Of a stretch of DNA of 64,000 bases, positions 55,865-63,981 are shown in pieces. Positions within the stretch are counted from its first letter, which is position 1; each line of letters begins with the position of its first letter. The notes under the pieces were generated by a model. It saw nothing but the letters and a program-made list of their open reading frames with translations, searched no databases and had not been told where the DNA came from. The position numbers and the translations under genes were made by a program. Where the stretch lies: positions 62,001 through 126,000 of the forward strand of contig NZ_JAHVKE010000003.1 in assembly GCF_019800885.1 (NCBI RefSeq), read 5' to 3'. The stretch is from Maritalea mobilis (lineage in GTDB: Bacteria > Pseudomonadota > Alphaproteobacteria > Rhodobacterales > Rhodobacteraceae).

Positions 55865-57256
55865 TCAGGCCGCTGGCCGGTTCGACAGCGTAACCTGGTC
55901 ACGCCCGAGGTTTTTCGCGCCGTATAGCGCCCGATCCGCCCGGTCGATGATGCTTTGCGGTGTCTCGCCCGTCTCCCCCGGCGGGACCAGAGCGAGGCCG
56001 ACGCTGAGCGTAACCGAAAGCGGCGCGGTGCTGTCGCCCACGTCGAACGGCGTGTCACTGATCGCGTGGCGAAGCCGTTCGGCGCAGTCGAGCGCGGCGG
56101 CCCGATCCCCATCGGGCAGGGCGACGAGAAACTCTTCCCCCCCGATGCGCGCCAGCAGGTCCGAGCCGCGCAACTGCGCGCGCAGGCGGCGTCCGACGAG
56201 GGTCAGGACCCGGTCGCCGACTGAATGGCCGTGGCAGTCATTGATCGATTTGAAATGGTCGAGATCCAGCATCATCACGGCCATGCCGCGCCCCGGGCGC
56301 GCCATCATCAGGTCCAGATGGTAAAGCGCGTAGCGGCGGTTGTGCAGCCCCGTCAGGCTGTCCGTGACGGCCAGTTCCAGCCCGGCGCGGACCGACGCGC
56401 GCAGATGGTCCGCCTGGCGTTTGCGGCTCAGTTGGGCGCGAATGCGAATGGCCAGTTCCTCGGGGTCGAACGGGTCATAGAGGATGTCCGACGCCCCGAG
56501 ATCCAGCGCGATGGCCGCGCGTTCGCTGTCGCCCTCGGGCAGGATCACCACTTTTGCCGCGTGCCGCGTATGGGGCCGCGAGCGCAGGTCCGACAACAGG
56601 CGCAACCCGTCGTCGCGCCGCTCCAGGTCTGCCGCGATCACGAAAACGTCCGGGGCCGGCCCGCCCTCTGTGTCGCTTTCTGCAAGCGCCGCCTCGCGCG
56701 GCAGGATCACCACCTCGTCGCGCAGGCGCAGGTCGAGGGCCGACTTCCACAGCCCGGCGTTGCGTGCGCCGGGGGCGACGACGCCGATCCGCGCAGGAAG
56801 CTCGATCGCGGTGAACCCGGCCGGCGCCTCGGCTAGGCCCAGCGGTACGCCCGCCGCGTGGCGTTCATGCAGTTCACGCACCGCGTCGCGCGCCCGCAGG
56901 AGTGAGCGTACCCGTGCCAGCAGCGTCACCTCGTCCATCGGCTTGGTCAGGAAATCATCGGCCCCGGCCACCAATCCCGCCATTTTCGCGTCGCGGTCCG
57001 ATTTGGCGGTGATCAGGATGACGGGGATATCGGCGGTCTGCGGGTCCGCCTTGAGCTGTCGGCACACCTCCACCCCCGTCATGTCCGGCATCGCCATGTC
57101 AAGAAGGATCAGGTCCGGCCGTCCCTGCCGCGCCGCGCGCAGCGCCTCGGCGCCGCTTCCGGCTTGGTCCACGGTGTAGCAGGCTTGGGCCAGTTTGACC
57201 TTCATGACGATGCGATTCGTCGCTACATCGTCAACGATCAGAATTCGCCCCGTCAT
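55865..57256 (-). CDS. pleD: PleD-like diguanylate cyclase response regulator
   Basis: A 463-residue protein with the REC-REC-GGDEF layout of PleD. The first receiver has acidic residues IVDDVATNR, phosphoacceptor Asp53 in LILLDMAMPD and Lys in FLTKPMDEV. The second receiver appears degenerate, with no clear phosphoacceptor Asp. The cyclase domain carries the active-site GGEEF (372-376) and an upstream RGSD inhibitory (I-site) motif, so it should make c-di-GMP with product feedback. ATG 57256 has GAGGAACGC upstream. Unlike Caulobacter, no divK is adjacent. It is divergent from DUF3572. Confidence 0.9.
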   Translation of the reverse strand: MTGRILIVDDVATNRIVMKVKLAQACYTVDQAGSGAEALRAARQGRPDLILLDMAMPDMTGVEVCRQLKADPQTADIPVILITAKSDRDAKMAGLVAGADDFLTKPMDEVTLLARVRSLLRARDAVRELHERHAAGVPLGLAEAPAGFTAIELPARIGVVAPGARNAGLWKSALDLRLRDEVVILPREAALAESDTEGGPAPDVFVIAADLERRDDGLRLLSDLRSRPHTRHAAKVVILPEGDSERAAIALDLGASDILYDPFDPEELAIRIRAQLSRKRQADHLRASVRAGLELAVTDSLTGLHNRRYALYHLDLMMARPGRGMAVMMLDLDHFKSINDCHGHSVGDRVLTLVGRRLRAQLRGSDLLARIGGEEFLVALPDGDRAAALDCAERLRHAISDTPFDVGDSTAPLSVTLSVGLALVPPGETGETPQSIIDRADRALYGAKNLGRDQVTLSNRPAA

Positions 57257-57345
57257 GCGTTCCTCGTACGCTGGTCCATCCAGAATACCAAAGGTGTCGC
57301 GCGGAATAGTTAACAAACCCTTTAACTCGGAGGGATGCCTTCGCA

Positions 57346-57624
57346 ATGAAGCAAGAAGTTGCCGAAACGCGCGCCCTGCAGGTGCTGGGATGGCTGGCCG
57401 GAGACGAAGACCTCTTGCCGGTGTTCATGGGGGCGACCGGCGTCAGCGAAGCGGATCTGCGCGTACGCGCCGCCGAGCCCGAGTTCCTGGCCTCGGTGCT
57501 CGATTTCGTCCTGATGGACGATCAATGGGTGATCTCGGCGGCCGGTGCGCTGGGATGGCCGCCGCAGGACGTCGTGACGATCCGCACGGCGCTTCCCGGC
57601 GGTCATCTGCCGAACTGGACCTGA
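57346..57624 (+). CDS. DUF3572 protein
   Basis: A 92-residue acidic soluble protein matching DUF3572 (pattern EDLLPVFMGATGVSEADLR, FLASVLDFVLMDDQWV and PGGHLPNWT at the end). It is predicted to be helical. The function is unknown; the family is common in alphaproteobacteria. It is transcribed divergently from the PleD-like gene, whose promoter shares the same 89-bp gap. Confidence 0.82.
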   Translation: MKQEVAETRALQVLGWLAGDEDLLPVFMGATGVSEADLRVRAAEPEFLASVLDFVLMDDQWVISAAGALGWPPQDVVTIRTALPGGHLPNWT

Positions 57625-57671
57625 GGCGGCTCGAAAGGAATAGATTTTGAACCAGCGACTTAGGCGCTGTT

Positions 57672-58124
57672 TCAGTCGTCCTCGCCCGCCGTCAGGCGGC
57701 TCAGCAAGGCCTTGAGCTGCTCTTCTTCCTCGCGCGTCAGCTTGGACGAGAAATGGGACATGTTCTCGGTGCAGAGCGGCATGGCCTTCAGCATGCGCGC
57801 ACGCCCTTCCTCGGTCAGCGAGACCTCGGTCGTGCGGCGATCCTCGACGCCCATCGCGCGGGTAATCAGCCCGTCGGATTCCAGCTGTCGCAGCGCCCGC
57901 GACGTGGCCGTGCGGTCAATTCCGACGAATCCCGCGATTTCCGAGGGGTTCTTCTGACCGTCTTCTTCCACGGCGAGCAGGATGCACCAACCCACGCGGG
58001 TCAGGCCGTGCTTGCGTAGCGATTCCTCTACCCTGCGCTCGACGATTCGCGCCGAGCGAGAGATGTGATGGCCGATGCTGTCGTGCAGGCCGTATCTGGT
58101 CGTGCTTCCATCCATGGTAGCCAC
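57672..58124 (-). CDS. MarR-family transcriptional regulator
   Basis: A 150-residue winged-helix repressor. The helix-turn-helix and wing are in NPSEIAGFVGIDRTATSRAL and LESDGLITRAMGVEDRRTTEV, the MarR signature. MarR proteins dimerise and are often released by phenolic or oxidant ligands. The GTG at 58124 has a GAGGGG 8 bases upstream; ATG 58115 is an alternative. It is divergent from the HAD phosphatase gene and could control it and itself through the 95-bp gap. Confidence 0.9.
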   Translation of the reverse strand: MATMDGSTTRYGLHDSIGHHISRSARIVERRVEESLRKHGLTRVGWCILLAVEEDGQKNPSEIAGFVGIDRTATSRALRQLESDGLITRAMGVEDRRTTEVSLTEEGRARMLKAMPLCTENMSHFSSKLTREEEEQLKALLSRLTAGEDD

Positions 58125-58219
58125 GGCCTATACCCCTCGTGTGGGGGGAAGTCACGCGGAAATGATACACTTTGTCGCTGACGAAAGGGCAGGTCCGGCC
58201 CATCAACTAGGGAGGCAAC

Positions 58220-58981
58220 GTGCCTGACATGCCGATCCGGGGAATTCTGTTCGACAAGGACGGGACGCTTTTCGATTTCGAAGCCAGCTGGAGCGAATGG
58301 GCAGCCGGCCTGTTTTACGACCTGGCCGAGGGCGACCCGGCCCTGACCGAGGCGCTGGCCGACAGGGCGGGCTATGACCTTGCCCGACGCCGCTTTCTGC
58401 CTGGTAGTCCGGTGATCGCGGGCACCCTGGAAGAGGTCGCGACCTGCCTGCAACCGGTCCTGCCGGCCGCCCGGCTCGACGCGCTTGTCCATCGCATGAA
58501 CGCCGCCGCTGCCGAGGCGCCCATGGTGCCGGTTGCCCCACTCGCGCCCCTCTTGGCGGATTTGCGGGCGTTCGGGCTGAAGCTTGGCGTTGCCACCAAC
58601 GCCGCCGAGGTCGAAGCGCGCGCGCACCTGGCCGCCGCGGGGGTGGACGGTGCCTTCGATTTCCTTGCCGGGTTCGACACCGGCTACGGCGCCAAACCCG
58701 AACCGGGCATGTGCTTTGCTTTCGCCGACACCCTGGCACTCGACGCGTCCGAGGTGCTGATGGTGGGCGACAGCACCCATGACCTGATCGCCGGGCGTGC
58801 CGCGGGGATGCAGGTGCTGGGCGTTCTGACCGGCCTCGCCGCTGCCGAGGACCTGGCCCCCCATGCTGACGCCATCCTGCCCGATATCGGCCATCTGCCC
58901 CTCTGGCTGGCCGAGGGTGGGCATCTTCCGGCTGAAACCGGCACGTCGGGGCAAAAAGCGACGCGTTCGGTCGCTATCTGA
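58220..58981 (+). CDS. HAD-superfamily phosphatase (phosphoglycolate phosphatase-like)
   Basis: A 253-residue HAD hydrolase with motif I LFDKDGTLFDF (nucleophile and acid Asp), motif II VATNAAE, motif III around GAKPEPGM and motif IV MVGDSTHDLIAGRAAG. The helical cap is of the C1 type, as in phosphoglycolate phosphatases. The GTG start has GGAGGCAAC directly upstream. The substrate is uncertain. It is divergent from marR and precedes the MttB-family gene. Confidence 0.9.
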   Translation: MPDMPIRGILFDKDGTLFDFEASWSEWAAGLFYDLAEGDPALTEALADRAGYDLARRRFLPGSPVIAGTLEEVATCLQPVLPAARLDALVHRMNAAAAEAPMVPVAPLAPLLADLRAFGLKLGVATNAAEVEARAHLAAAGVDGAFDFLAGFDTGYGAKPEPGMCFAFADTLALDASEVLMVGDSTHDLIAGRAAGMQVLGVLTGLAAAEDLAPHADAILPDIGHLPLWLAEGGHLPAETGTSGQKATRSVAI

Positions 58982-59050
58982 AAATAATTCCGCGACCGCG
59001 TCGGGCGACCCTGAGCAGACCGGACAGGACTGCAACCGCACGGGGACGCC

Positions 59051-60610
59051 ATGAACGACGCCACGCCATCCCGCCGCCGCCGCCATGGCGGGCGCCGCAC
59101 CGGCACGGATCGGGCCGCAGGGCCTGCCATTACGCAAATGCCGTGGTGCATCCCGGTCAACACCGACCGCCCGACCGAGCCGCTGGACGAAGAGGGCGGG
59201 GCCGCGATCCATTCCGGCGCGATGCGCATCCTGTCCGAGATCGGGATCGAGTTCCTGAACGACACGGCGCTGGACCATTTGCGCGAGGCCGGCTGCCGGG
59301 TCGAAGGGCAGACCGTTCGCTTCGATCCGGATTTCGTGATGGAGATGGTGGGCAAGGCCCCCGCCGAATTCACCATCACCCCCCGCAACCCGGACCGCGC
59401 CCTGCCCATCGGCGGCAGGCACATGGTCTTCGTCAATGTCTCCTCCCCGCCGAACGCCTGGGACCTCGAACGCGGCAAGCGCCCCGGCGATTTCGAGACC
59501 TTCCGCGAGTTCATGAAACTGACGCAGTATTTCAACTGCATCCACATCGCCGGCGGCTACCCGGTGGAGCCGATCGACATCCATGCCAGCGTCCGCCACC
59601 TCGATTGCCTGTTCGAGAAACTGACCCTGACCGACAAGGTGGCCCACGCTTATTCGCTGGGGCCCGAGCGGGTCGAAGACGTGATGGAAATGGTGCGGAT
59701 CGCCGGTGGCCTGACGCACGAGGAATTCGACGCCAGCCCGCGGATGTACACCAATATCAACTCGGTCAGCCCGCTGAAGCATGACTGGCCGATGCTGGAT
59801 GGCGCCATGCGGCTGGCGCGCCGGGGGCAGCCCGTGGTCGTCACCCCCTTCACGCTGGCCGGGGCCATGGCGCCCGTCACCATGTCCGGCGCCGTCGCCC
59901 TCAGCCTGGCCGAGGGGTTGGCGGCCATTGCGCTTCTGCAATGGATCGCGCCGGGCTGCCCCGTTGCGATCGGCACCTTCACCTCGAATGTCGACATGAA
60001 GTCGGGCGCCCCCGCCTTCGGCACGCCCGAATACATGCGCGCGACCCAGATGACCGGGCAGATGGCGCGGTTCTACGGGTTGCCCATGCGCGCCTCGGGC
60101 GTCTGCGCGGCCAACGTCCCCGACGGGCAGGCCATGTGGGAGACGAGTAATTCGATCTGGTCGGCGGTGCAGTCGGGCACGAACATGGTCTACCATGCCG
60201 CCGGCTGGCTGGAGGGCGGGCTGATCGCCTCGCCCGAGAAATTCGTGATGGATTGCGAATTGCTCCAGCAGGTGCAGCGCTATTTCGACCCCGCGCTGAC
60301 GGCCACCACCGAGGATGATCTGGGCCTCGATGCCATCGCCGAGGTCGGGCCGGGCGGGCATTTCTTCGGCTGCGACCATACGCAGGCTCGCTACCAGACG
60401 GCCTTTTACCAGCCCTTCCTGTCGGATTGGCGCAATTTCGAGGCCTGGGCCAACGAGGGCGGCGTCTGGACCGCCGAACGCGCCCATCGCATCTACAAGC
60501 GTATCCTGGCCGAGTTCGAACCGCCCGAGATGGACATCGCGATCCGCGACGAACTGGCCGATTTCGTCGCCCGCCGAAAGGCCGAGGGCGGCGCACCAAC
60601 CGATTTCTGA
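59051..60610 (+). CDS. trimethylamine methyltransferase (MttB)-family protein, non-pyrrolysine
   Basis: A 519-residue corrinoid-dependent methyltransferase-superfamily protein. The Arg-rich N-terminus is followed by ILSEIGIEFLNDTALDHLRE and SSPPNAWDLERGKRPGDF. The TIM-barrel core has VTPFTLAGAMAPVTMSGAVA and GHFFGCDHTQ. The frame is open without an internal amber codon, so it does not use pyrrolysine. Relatives demethylate glycine betaine or other quaternary amines onto a corrinoid protein, yet no corrinoid partner gene is adjacent. The carnitine-to-betaine operon 9 kb upstream offers a possible metabolic link, which is only inference. Confidence 0.88.
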   Translation: MNDATPSRRRRHGGRRTGTDRAAGPAITQMPWCIPVNTDRPTEPLDEEGGAAIHSGAMRILSEIGIEFLNDTALDHLREAGCRVEGQTVRFDPDFVMEMVGKAPAEFTITPRNPDRALPIGGRHMVFVNVSSPPNAWDLERGKRPGDFETFREFMKLTQYFNCIHIAGGYPVEPIDIHASVRHLDCLFEKLTLTDKVAHAYSLGPERVEDVMEMVRIAGGLTHEEFDASPRMYTNINSVSPLKHDWPMLDGAMRLARRGQPVVVTPFTLAGAMAPVTMSGAVALSLAEGLAAIALLQWIAPGCPVAIGTFTSNVDMKSGAPAFGTPEYMRATQMTGQMARFYGLPMRASGVCAANVPDGQAMWETSNSIWSAVQSGTNMVYHAAGWLEGGLIASPEKFVMDCELLQQVQRYFDPALTATTEDDLGLDAIAEVGPGGHFFGCDHTQARYQTAFYQPFLSDWRNFEAWANEGGVWTAERAHRIYKRILAEFEPPEMDIAIRDELADFVARRKAEGGAPTDF

Positions 60611-60648
60611 GATCGAAAGGGGTTGTTAACGATTGCATGGTAAAACCG

Positions 60649-60687
60649 CCTTCAAGGGGTCGCCTATTGGTGCGAAACCCTTGAAGG
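60649..60687. promoter_or_regulatory. long hairpin in the leader of the H-NOX gene
   Basis: CCTTCAAGGG (60649-60658) and CCCTTGAAGG (60678-60687) are exact inverted repeats around a 19-base loop that can itself pair partly. It ends 18 bases before the H-NOX start codon and just before the ribosome-binding site. It is not a terminator (no T-run). A translational control element or a dimeric operator are the likely roles. Confidence 0.6.
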
Positions 60688-60705
60688 TAAGAGGCAGGTC
60701 GATCC

Positions 60706-61293
60706 ATGCACGGTATGATCAACCGCGCGCTCCAGGGCTTTCTTGTGGCCCATTACGGCGAACGGTCATGGGACGAGATACGCAGCATCGCCGGCATCCC
60801 GCCCGAAGGGTTCGAGGCGATGCTGCAATACGACGAGGCGCAGACGCTGGCCTGTTTCGAGGCCGCCGTCACGGTGCTGCACAAACACCCCAACGCCCTG
60901 CTGGAAGATATCGGCACCTATCTCGTGACGAACCCCGCGTTGGAGCCGCTTCGACGGTTGCTCCGGTTCGGTGGGCCCACGTTTCTGGACTTTCTTTTAT
61001 CTCTTGAGGATCTGCGCGACCGTGGGCGCCTCGCCATCCCGGATCTCGACCTGCCCCGCATCCGCGTCGAGGAACTCGATCCCTCCAGCTACCGCATCCG
61101 GGCGCAATGGAGCTTGCCCGGCATCGCGCCGATCCTTCTGGGCGGTTTACGCGCCATGGCGGACGATTACGGTGCGCTGGCGCTGTTGCGCCTTGACGGG
61201 ATGCAGCCGGGGGAAGAATGCCTGCATGTCCAGTTGCTGGACATGACCTTCGCGGAAGGGCGGCAATTCGTGCTGGGCGGGGTCGGCGCATGA
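60706..61293 (+). CDS. hnox: H-NOX (heme-NO-binding) domain protein, apparently lacking heme ligands
   Basis: A 195-residue stand-alone H-NOX fold: MHGMINRALQGFLVAHYGER and SWDEIRSI at the N-terminus, ending GEECLHVQLLDMTF. In heme-binding H-NOX proteins a His near residue 102-105 binds the iron, and a YxSxR motif holds the propionates. By eye, the His position is Arg104 (SLEDLRDRG) and the motif reads Y129-R-I131-R-A133, so both are lost. No other His lies between residues 61 and about 170. The gene overlaps the downstream diguanylate cyclase as ATGA, the classic H-NOX partner arrangement. It may sense something other than NO, or act as an apo-protein. Confidence 0.85.
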   Translation: MHGMINRALQGFLVAHYGERSWDEIRSIAGIPPEGFEAMLQYDEAQTLACFEAAVTVLHKHPNALLEDIGTYLVTNPALEPLRRLLRFGGPTFLDFLLSLEDLRDRGRLAIPDLDLPRIRVEELDPSSYRIRAQWSLPGIAPILLGGLRAMADDYGALALLRLDGMQPGEECLHVQLLDMTFAEGRQFVLGGVGA

Positions 61294-62372
61294 CTTTGGG
61301 GTTCGCCGCTACGCCGTCGCCCCTCGGCCCCGATACAAAGCGCGTGGTCGGCCTGTCCCCGCAGGTGTTGGACCGGTTGATGCCGATGCATCTCTGGCTC
61401 GACCCGCAGGGCCGCGTGATGCAGGCCGGCCCGACCATCGCGAAGATGATGGGCGGCGCGCCGGCGCTGGGCACCCGGTTGCTCGATCTCGTCGAGATCC
61501 GCAGCCCGGCCAATATCGCCGATTTCACCGCCCTGATCGCGCAGGAGGGGCGCCGCCTCAGCCTTGCCTTGCGCTCTGCATCGCATCTGCCCTTGCGCGG
61601 CGTTGTCAGCAGCCTGCCGGGGCAGGGTGGGGCGCTTCTCGACATATCGCTGGGCCTGAGTTTCGTGCGGGCCGTGGCCGAGTTTGACCTGAACCAGGGC
61701 GATTTTTCGCCCTGTGACCAGACCCTTGAGCTGCTCTATCTCTACGAGGCCAATACCTCGATTGCCCATCTGTCGCGCCACCTGACGGAACGCCTGCGCG
61801 CGGCACGCCTGGCGGCAGAGGCGCAGGCTCTGACCGACGAGTTGACCGGCCTTGCGAACCGGCGTGCCATGGACCTGGAACTGGCGCGCGTTCTGGCGGA
61901 TGAAACGGCGCATTTCGCGCTGCTTCACCTCGACCTCGACTATTTCAAACAGGTCAACGATACGCACGGTCACGCCGCAGGTGACCACGTGCTCCAGCAG
62001 GTCGGGCATATCCTGCGCGCCGATCTGCGCCGCGGCGATCTCGCCGCGCGTGTGGGCGGGGACGAGTTCCTGATCATCCTGCGCAACTGCCTGTCGGAAG
62101 ACGGCTTGCGGGAGGTGGCCAAACGCCTGATCGCCGGGATCGAGGCCCCCGTTTCGTTCGAAGGAAAGCTGTGCAAGCTCTCCGCCTCCATCGGGATCTC
62201 GACGACGGCGGGCTACGGGACCCGCCCGACCCCTGACGAGATGCTCGCCGATACCGACATGGCGCTGTACCGGGCGAAAAACGCGGGCCGCGGGCGGTTC
62301 GCCATTCACCTGCCCAAGCGGGGCGATGGGACGTTGGGTGCCCGCGATGCAGAGGTTTACAATGCACGCTGA
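61290..62372 (+). CDS. dgc: HNOBA-GGDEF diguanylate cyclase
   Basis: A 360-residue protein that makes c-di-GMP. The first 165 or so residues resemble the H-NOX-associated (HNOBA, PAS-like) domain of soluble guanylate cyclases: LDRLMPMHLWLDPQGRVMQA, LRSASHLPLRGVVSS and SLGLSFVRAVAEFDLNQGDF. A short coiled coil (LRAARLAAEAQALTDELTG) joins it to a GGDEF domain with intact GGDEF (256-260) and an RGGD-type inhibitory site, Arg247-x-x-Asp250. Together with the adjacent H-NOX protein this is the soluble-guanylate-cyclase domain order split over two genes, with a different cyclase as output. Translation is coupled. Confidence 0.9.
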   Translation: MTLGFAATPSPLGPDTKRVVGLSPQVLDRLMPMHLWLDPQGRVMQAGPTIAKMMGGAPALGTRLLDLVEIRSPANIADFTALIAQEGRRLSLALRSASHLPLRGVVSSLPGQGGALLDISLGLSFVRAVAEFDLNQGDFSPCDQTLELLYLYEANTSIAHLSRHLTERLRAARLAAEAQALTDELTGLANRRAMDLELARVLADETAHFALLHLDLDYFKQVNDTHGHAAGDHVLQQVGHILRADLRRGDLAARVGGDEFLIILRNCLSEDGLREVAKRLIAGIEAPVSFEGKLCKLSASIGISTTAGYGTRPTPDEMLADTDMALYRAKNAGRGRFAIHLPKRGDGTLGARDAEVYNAR

Positions 62373-62469
62373 ACGCGCACGGGCCGAGATGCCGCATGCG
62401 TCGCGCCTCGCAACGCGGACGATCGCGCCTAGATCGGTTGCATGGCGCAACTATTATACGAGTGACGAG

Positions 62470-63786
62470 ATGTCCGACAAATCCAACCACTCCCGGTCCC
62501 GGGCGGTCCCTTCTTCAAGGCTGGCGCGCATGGGGCGCATGGGCGGGCTTGCCACCGGTTTGGCGGGGGGCGTCGCCTGGGGCGGCGCGCGTGCGCTGGC
62601 GCGTGGCGAACGCCCGCGGATGGACAAGTTGCTGCTGACGCCCGGCAACCTGACCCGCGTTGCCGACAAGCTTTCCGAGATGCGCGGGGCGGCGATGAAG
62701 CTGGGCCAACTCCTGTCGATGGAGACGGGCGACATGCTGCCCCCGGAACTGGCCGATATTCTCGGGCGGTTGCGGCAGGACGCGCATTTCATGCCGCCCA
62801 AACAACTCAAGACGGTGCTGGAAACCGCCTACGGGGCCGATTTCCGGACGAAATTCCGCGGCTTCGACACGCGCCCGCTGGCCGCGGCCTCGATCGGGCA
62901 GGTGCATCGCGCCACCGCCGCCGACGGTCAGGCGCTGGCCATCAAGTTGCAATATCCCGGCGTGCGCGCGGCCATCGACAGCGATCTCGACAACGTCGCG
63001 GCCCTGATCCGGTGGTCCGGCCTGATGCCCGAGGGCCTCGACATGGCGCCCTTGATGGAGGAGGCGCGGCGGCAGTTGCACGAGGAGGCCGACTACGACC
63101 GGGAGGGGCGCTACCTCGCCCGGTTCGGTGCGCTTTTGGCCGACGACGACCGCTTTGCCGTCCCCCAATACCGCGAGGACCTGTCCGGCCCCGATGCGCT
63201 GGCCATGTCCTTCGAGGCGGCCGAGCCGATCGAGACGCTGGCCGATGCGCCCAAGCCGATGCGTGACCGGGTGATCTCGGCGCTGATCGAGCTGACCCTG
63301 CGCGAGTTGTTCGAGTTCCGCCTGATGCAGACCGACCCGAATTTCGCCAACTACCGCTGGCGGCCCGAGACGGGGCAGGTCGTGCTGCTGGATTTCGGCG
63401 CCAGCCGCGCGATTTCGCAGGAAGTGTCCGAGGGGCATCGCGCCCTGATGATCGCAGGGGTGCAGCGGGACCGCGAGGCGACCATGGCCGCGCTGGAGCG
63501 GCTGAATTTCATCAAGCCCGACCTTGCGGATCATCACCGTGACACGATCCTCGACATGGCCGAGATCGGGTTTGACTCGATGTCCGGCCCGTTCGAGTTC
63601 GAGGGCAACGACCTTGCCGACAAGATGCGCCGCCGGGGCATGGAGATCGGAACGGAGCGCGAGCTGTGGCATATCCCACCGGCCGAGACGCTGTTCCTGC
63701 AGCGCAAGATGGGCGGGCTCTACCTGCTTGGCACCCGGATCGGGGCGCGGGTGGACCTCCCAACCCTGATGGCGCGCTACATGTGA
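62470..63786 (+). CDS. ABC1/UbiB (COQ8)-family atypical kinase
   Basis: A 438-residue protein of the ABC1 family, linked to ubiquinone synthesis in bacteria and mitochondria. Family signatures are KxGQ (GAAMKLGQLLSMET), the Ala-rich nucleotide loop LAAASIGQVHRA, the lysine in AIKLQYPGVRA and the metal motif LLDFGASR. The usual HxDPHPGN appears as QTDPNFANY. An N-terminal Gly-rich hydrophobic stretch (GGLATGLAGGVAWGGARA) could touch the membrane. ATG 62470 fits the family start. It is 97 bases behind the cyclase gene and may have its own promoter (TATTAT at 62452). Confidence 0.9.
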   Translation: MSDKSNHSRSRAVPSSRLARMGRMGGLATGLAGGVAWGGARALARGERPRMDKLLLTPGNLTRVADKLSEMRGAAMKLGQLLSMETGDMLPPELADILGRLRQDAHFMPPKQLKTVLETAYGADFRTKFRGFDTRPLAAASIGQVHRATAADGQALAIKLQYPGVRAAIDSDLDNVAALIRWSGLMPEGLDMAPLMEEARRQLHEEADYDREGRYLARFGALLADDDRFAVPQYREDLSGPDALAMSFEAAEPIETLADAPKPMRDRVISALIELTLRELFEFRLMQTDPNFANYRWRPETGQVVLLDFGASRAISQEVSEGHRALMIAGVQRDREATMAALERLNFIKPDLADHHRDTILDMAEIGFDSMSGPFEFEGNDLADKMRRRGMEIGTERELWHIPPAETLFLQRKMGGLYLLGTRIGARVDLPTLMARYM

Positions 63787-63817
63787 AAAAAGGGCCGCAT
63801 CACTTAGGATGCGGCCC
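63786..63817 (-). terminator. intrinsic terminator of the cytochrome bd (cyd) operon
   Basis: GGGCCGCATC and GATGCGGCCC pair as a 10-bp stem with a 6-base loop. On the minus strand they are followed by six T residues, which overlap the stop codon of the convergent ABC1 gene. It starts 36 bases past the cydX stop. Confidence 0.85.
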
Positions 63818-63852
63818 AGTCTGACTTCGAAGGGACTCGAAGCTGTTTCGGT

Positions 63853-63969
63853 TCAGTGATCGTGTTCCTCGGCGAGAACCTGATCTTCCTTCATTTCAAG
63901 CCACATCGCGTTCACGACAGCGATCAGGGCGGCGAGGGGAAGGCCGAGAAGCCATGCAAAATACCACAT
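63853..63969 (-). CDS. cydX: cytochrome bd oxidase small subunit CydX
   Basis: A 38-residue single-helix protein beginning MWYFAWLLGLPLAALIAVVN, the unmistakable CydX/YbgT N-terminus, with an acidic His-ending tail. CydX stabilises the CydAB quinol oxidase that serves at low oxygen. AAGGAG lies 9 bases before the ATG. Its start is 12 bases after the presumed cydB stop codon. It is small enough to be missed by automatic gene callers. Confidence 0.92.
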   Translation of the reverse strand: MWYFAWLLGLPLAALIAVVNAMWLEMKEDQVLAEEHDH

Positions 63970-63981
63970 ATCTGCGTCTCC

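Noticed and set aside
57310-57326. CtrA-like site TTAAC...TTTAAC before the DUF3572 gene
   Set aside because: The spacing between TTAA halves is 8 rather than the required 7, so it does not fit the CtrA consensus.
59051-60610. Possible pyrrolysine-containing methyltransferase
   Set aside because: The frame is open over its full length with no internal TAG to read through, so pyrrolysine use is not indicated.
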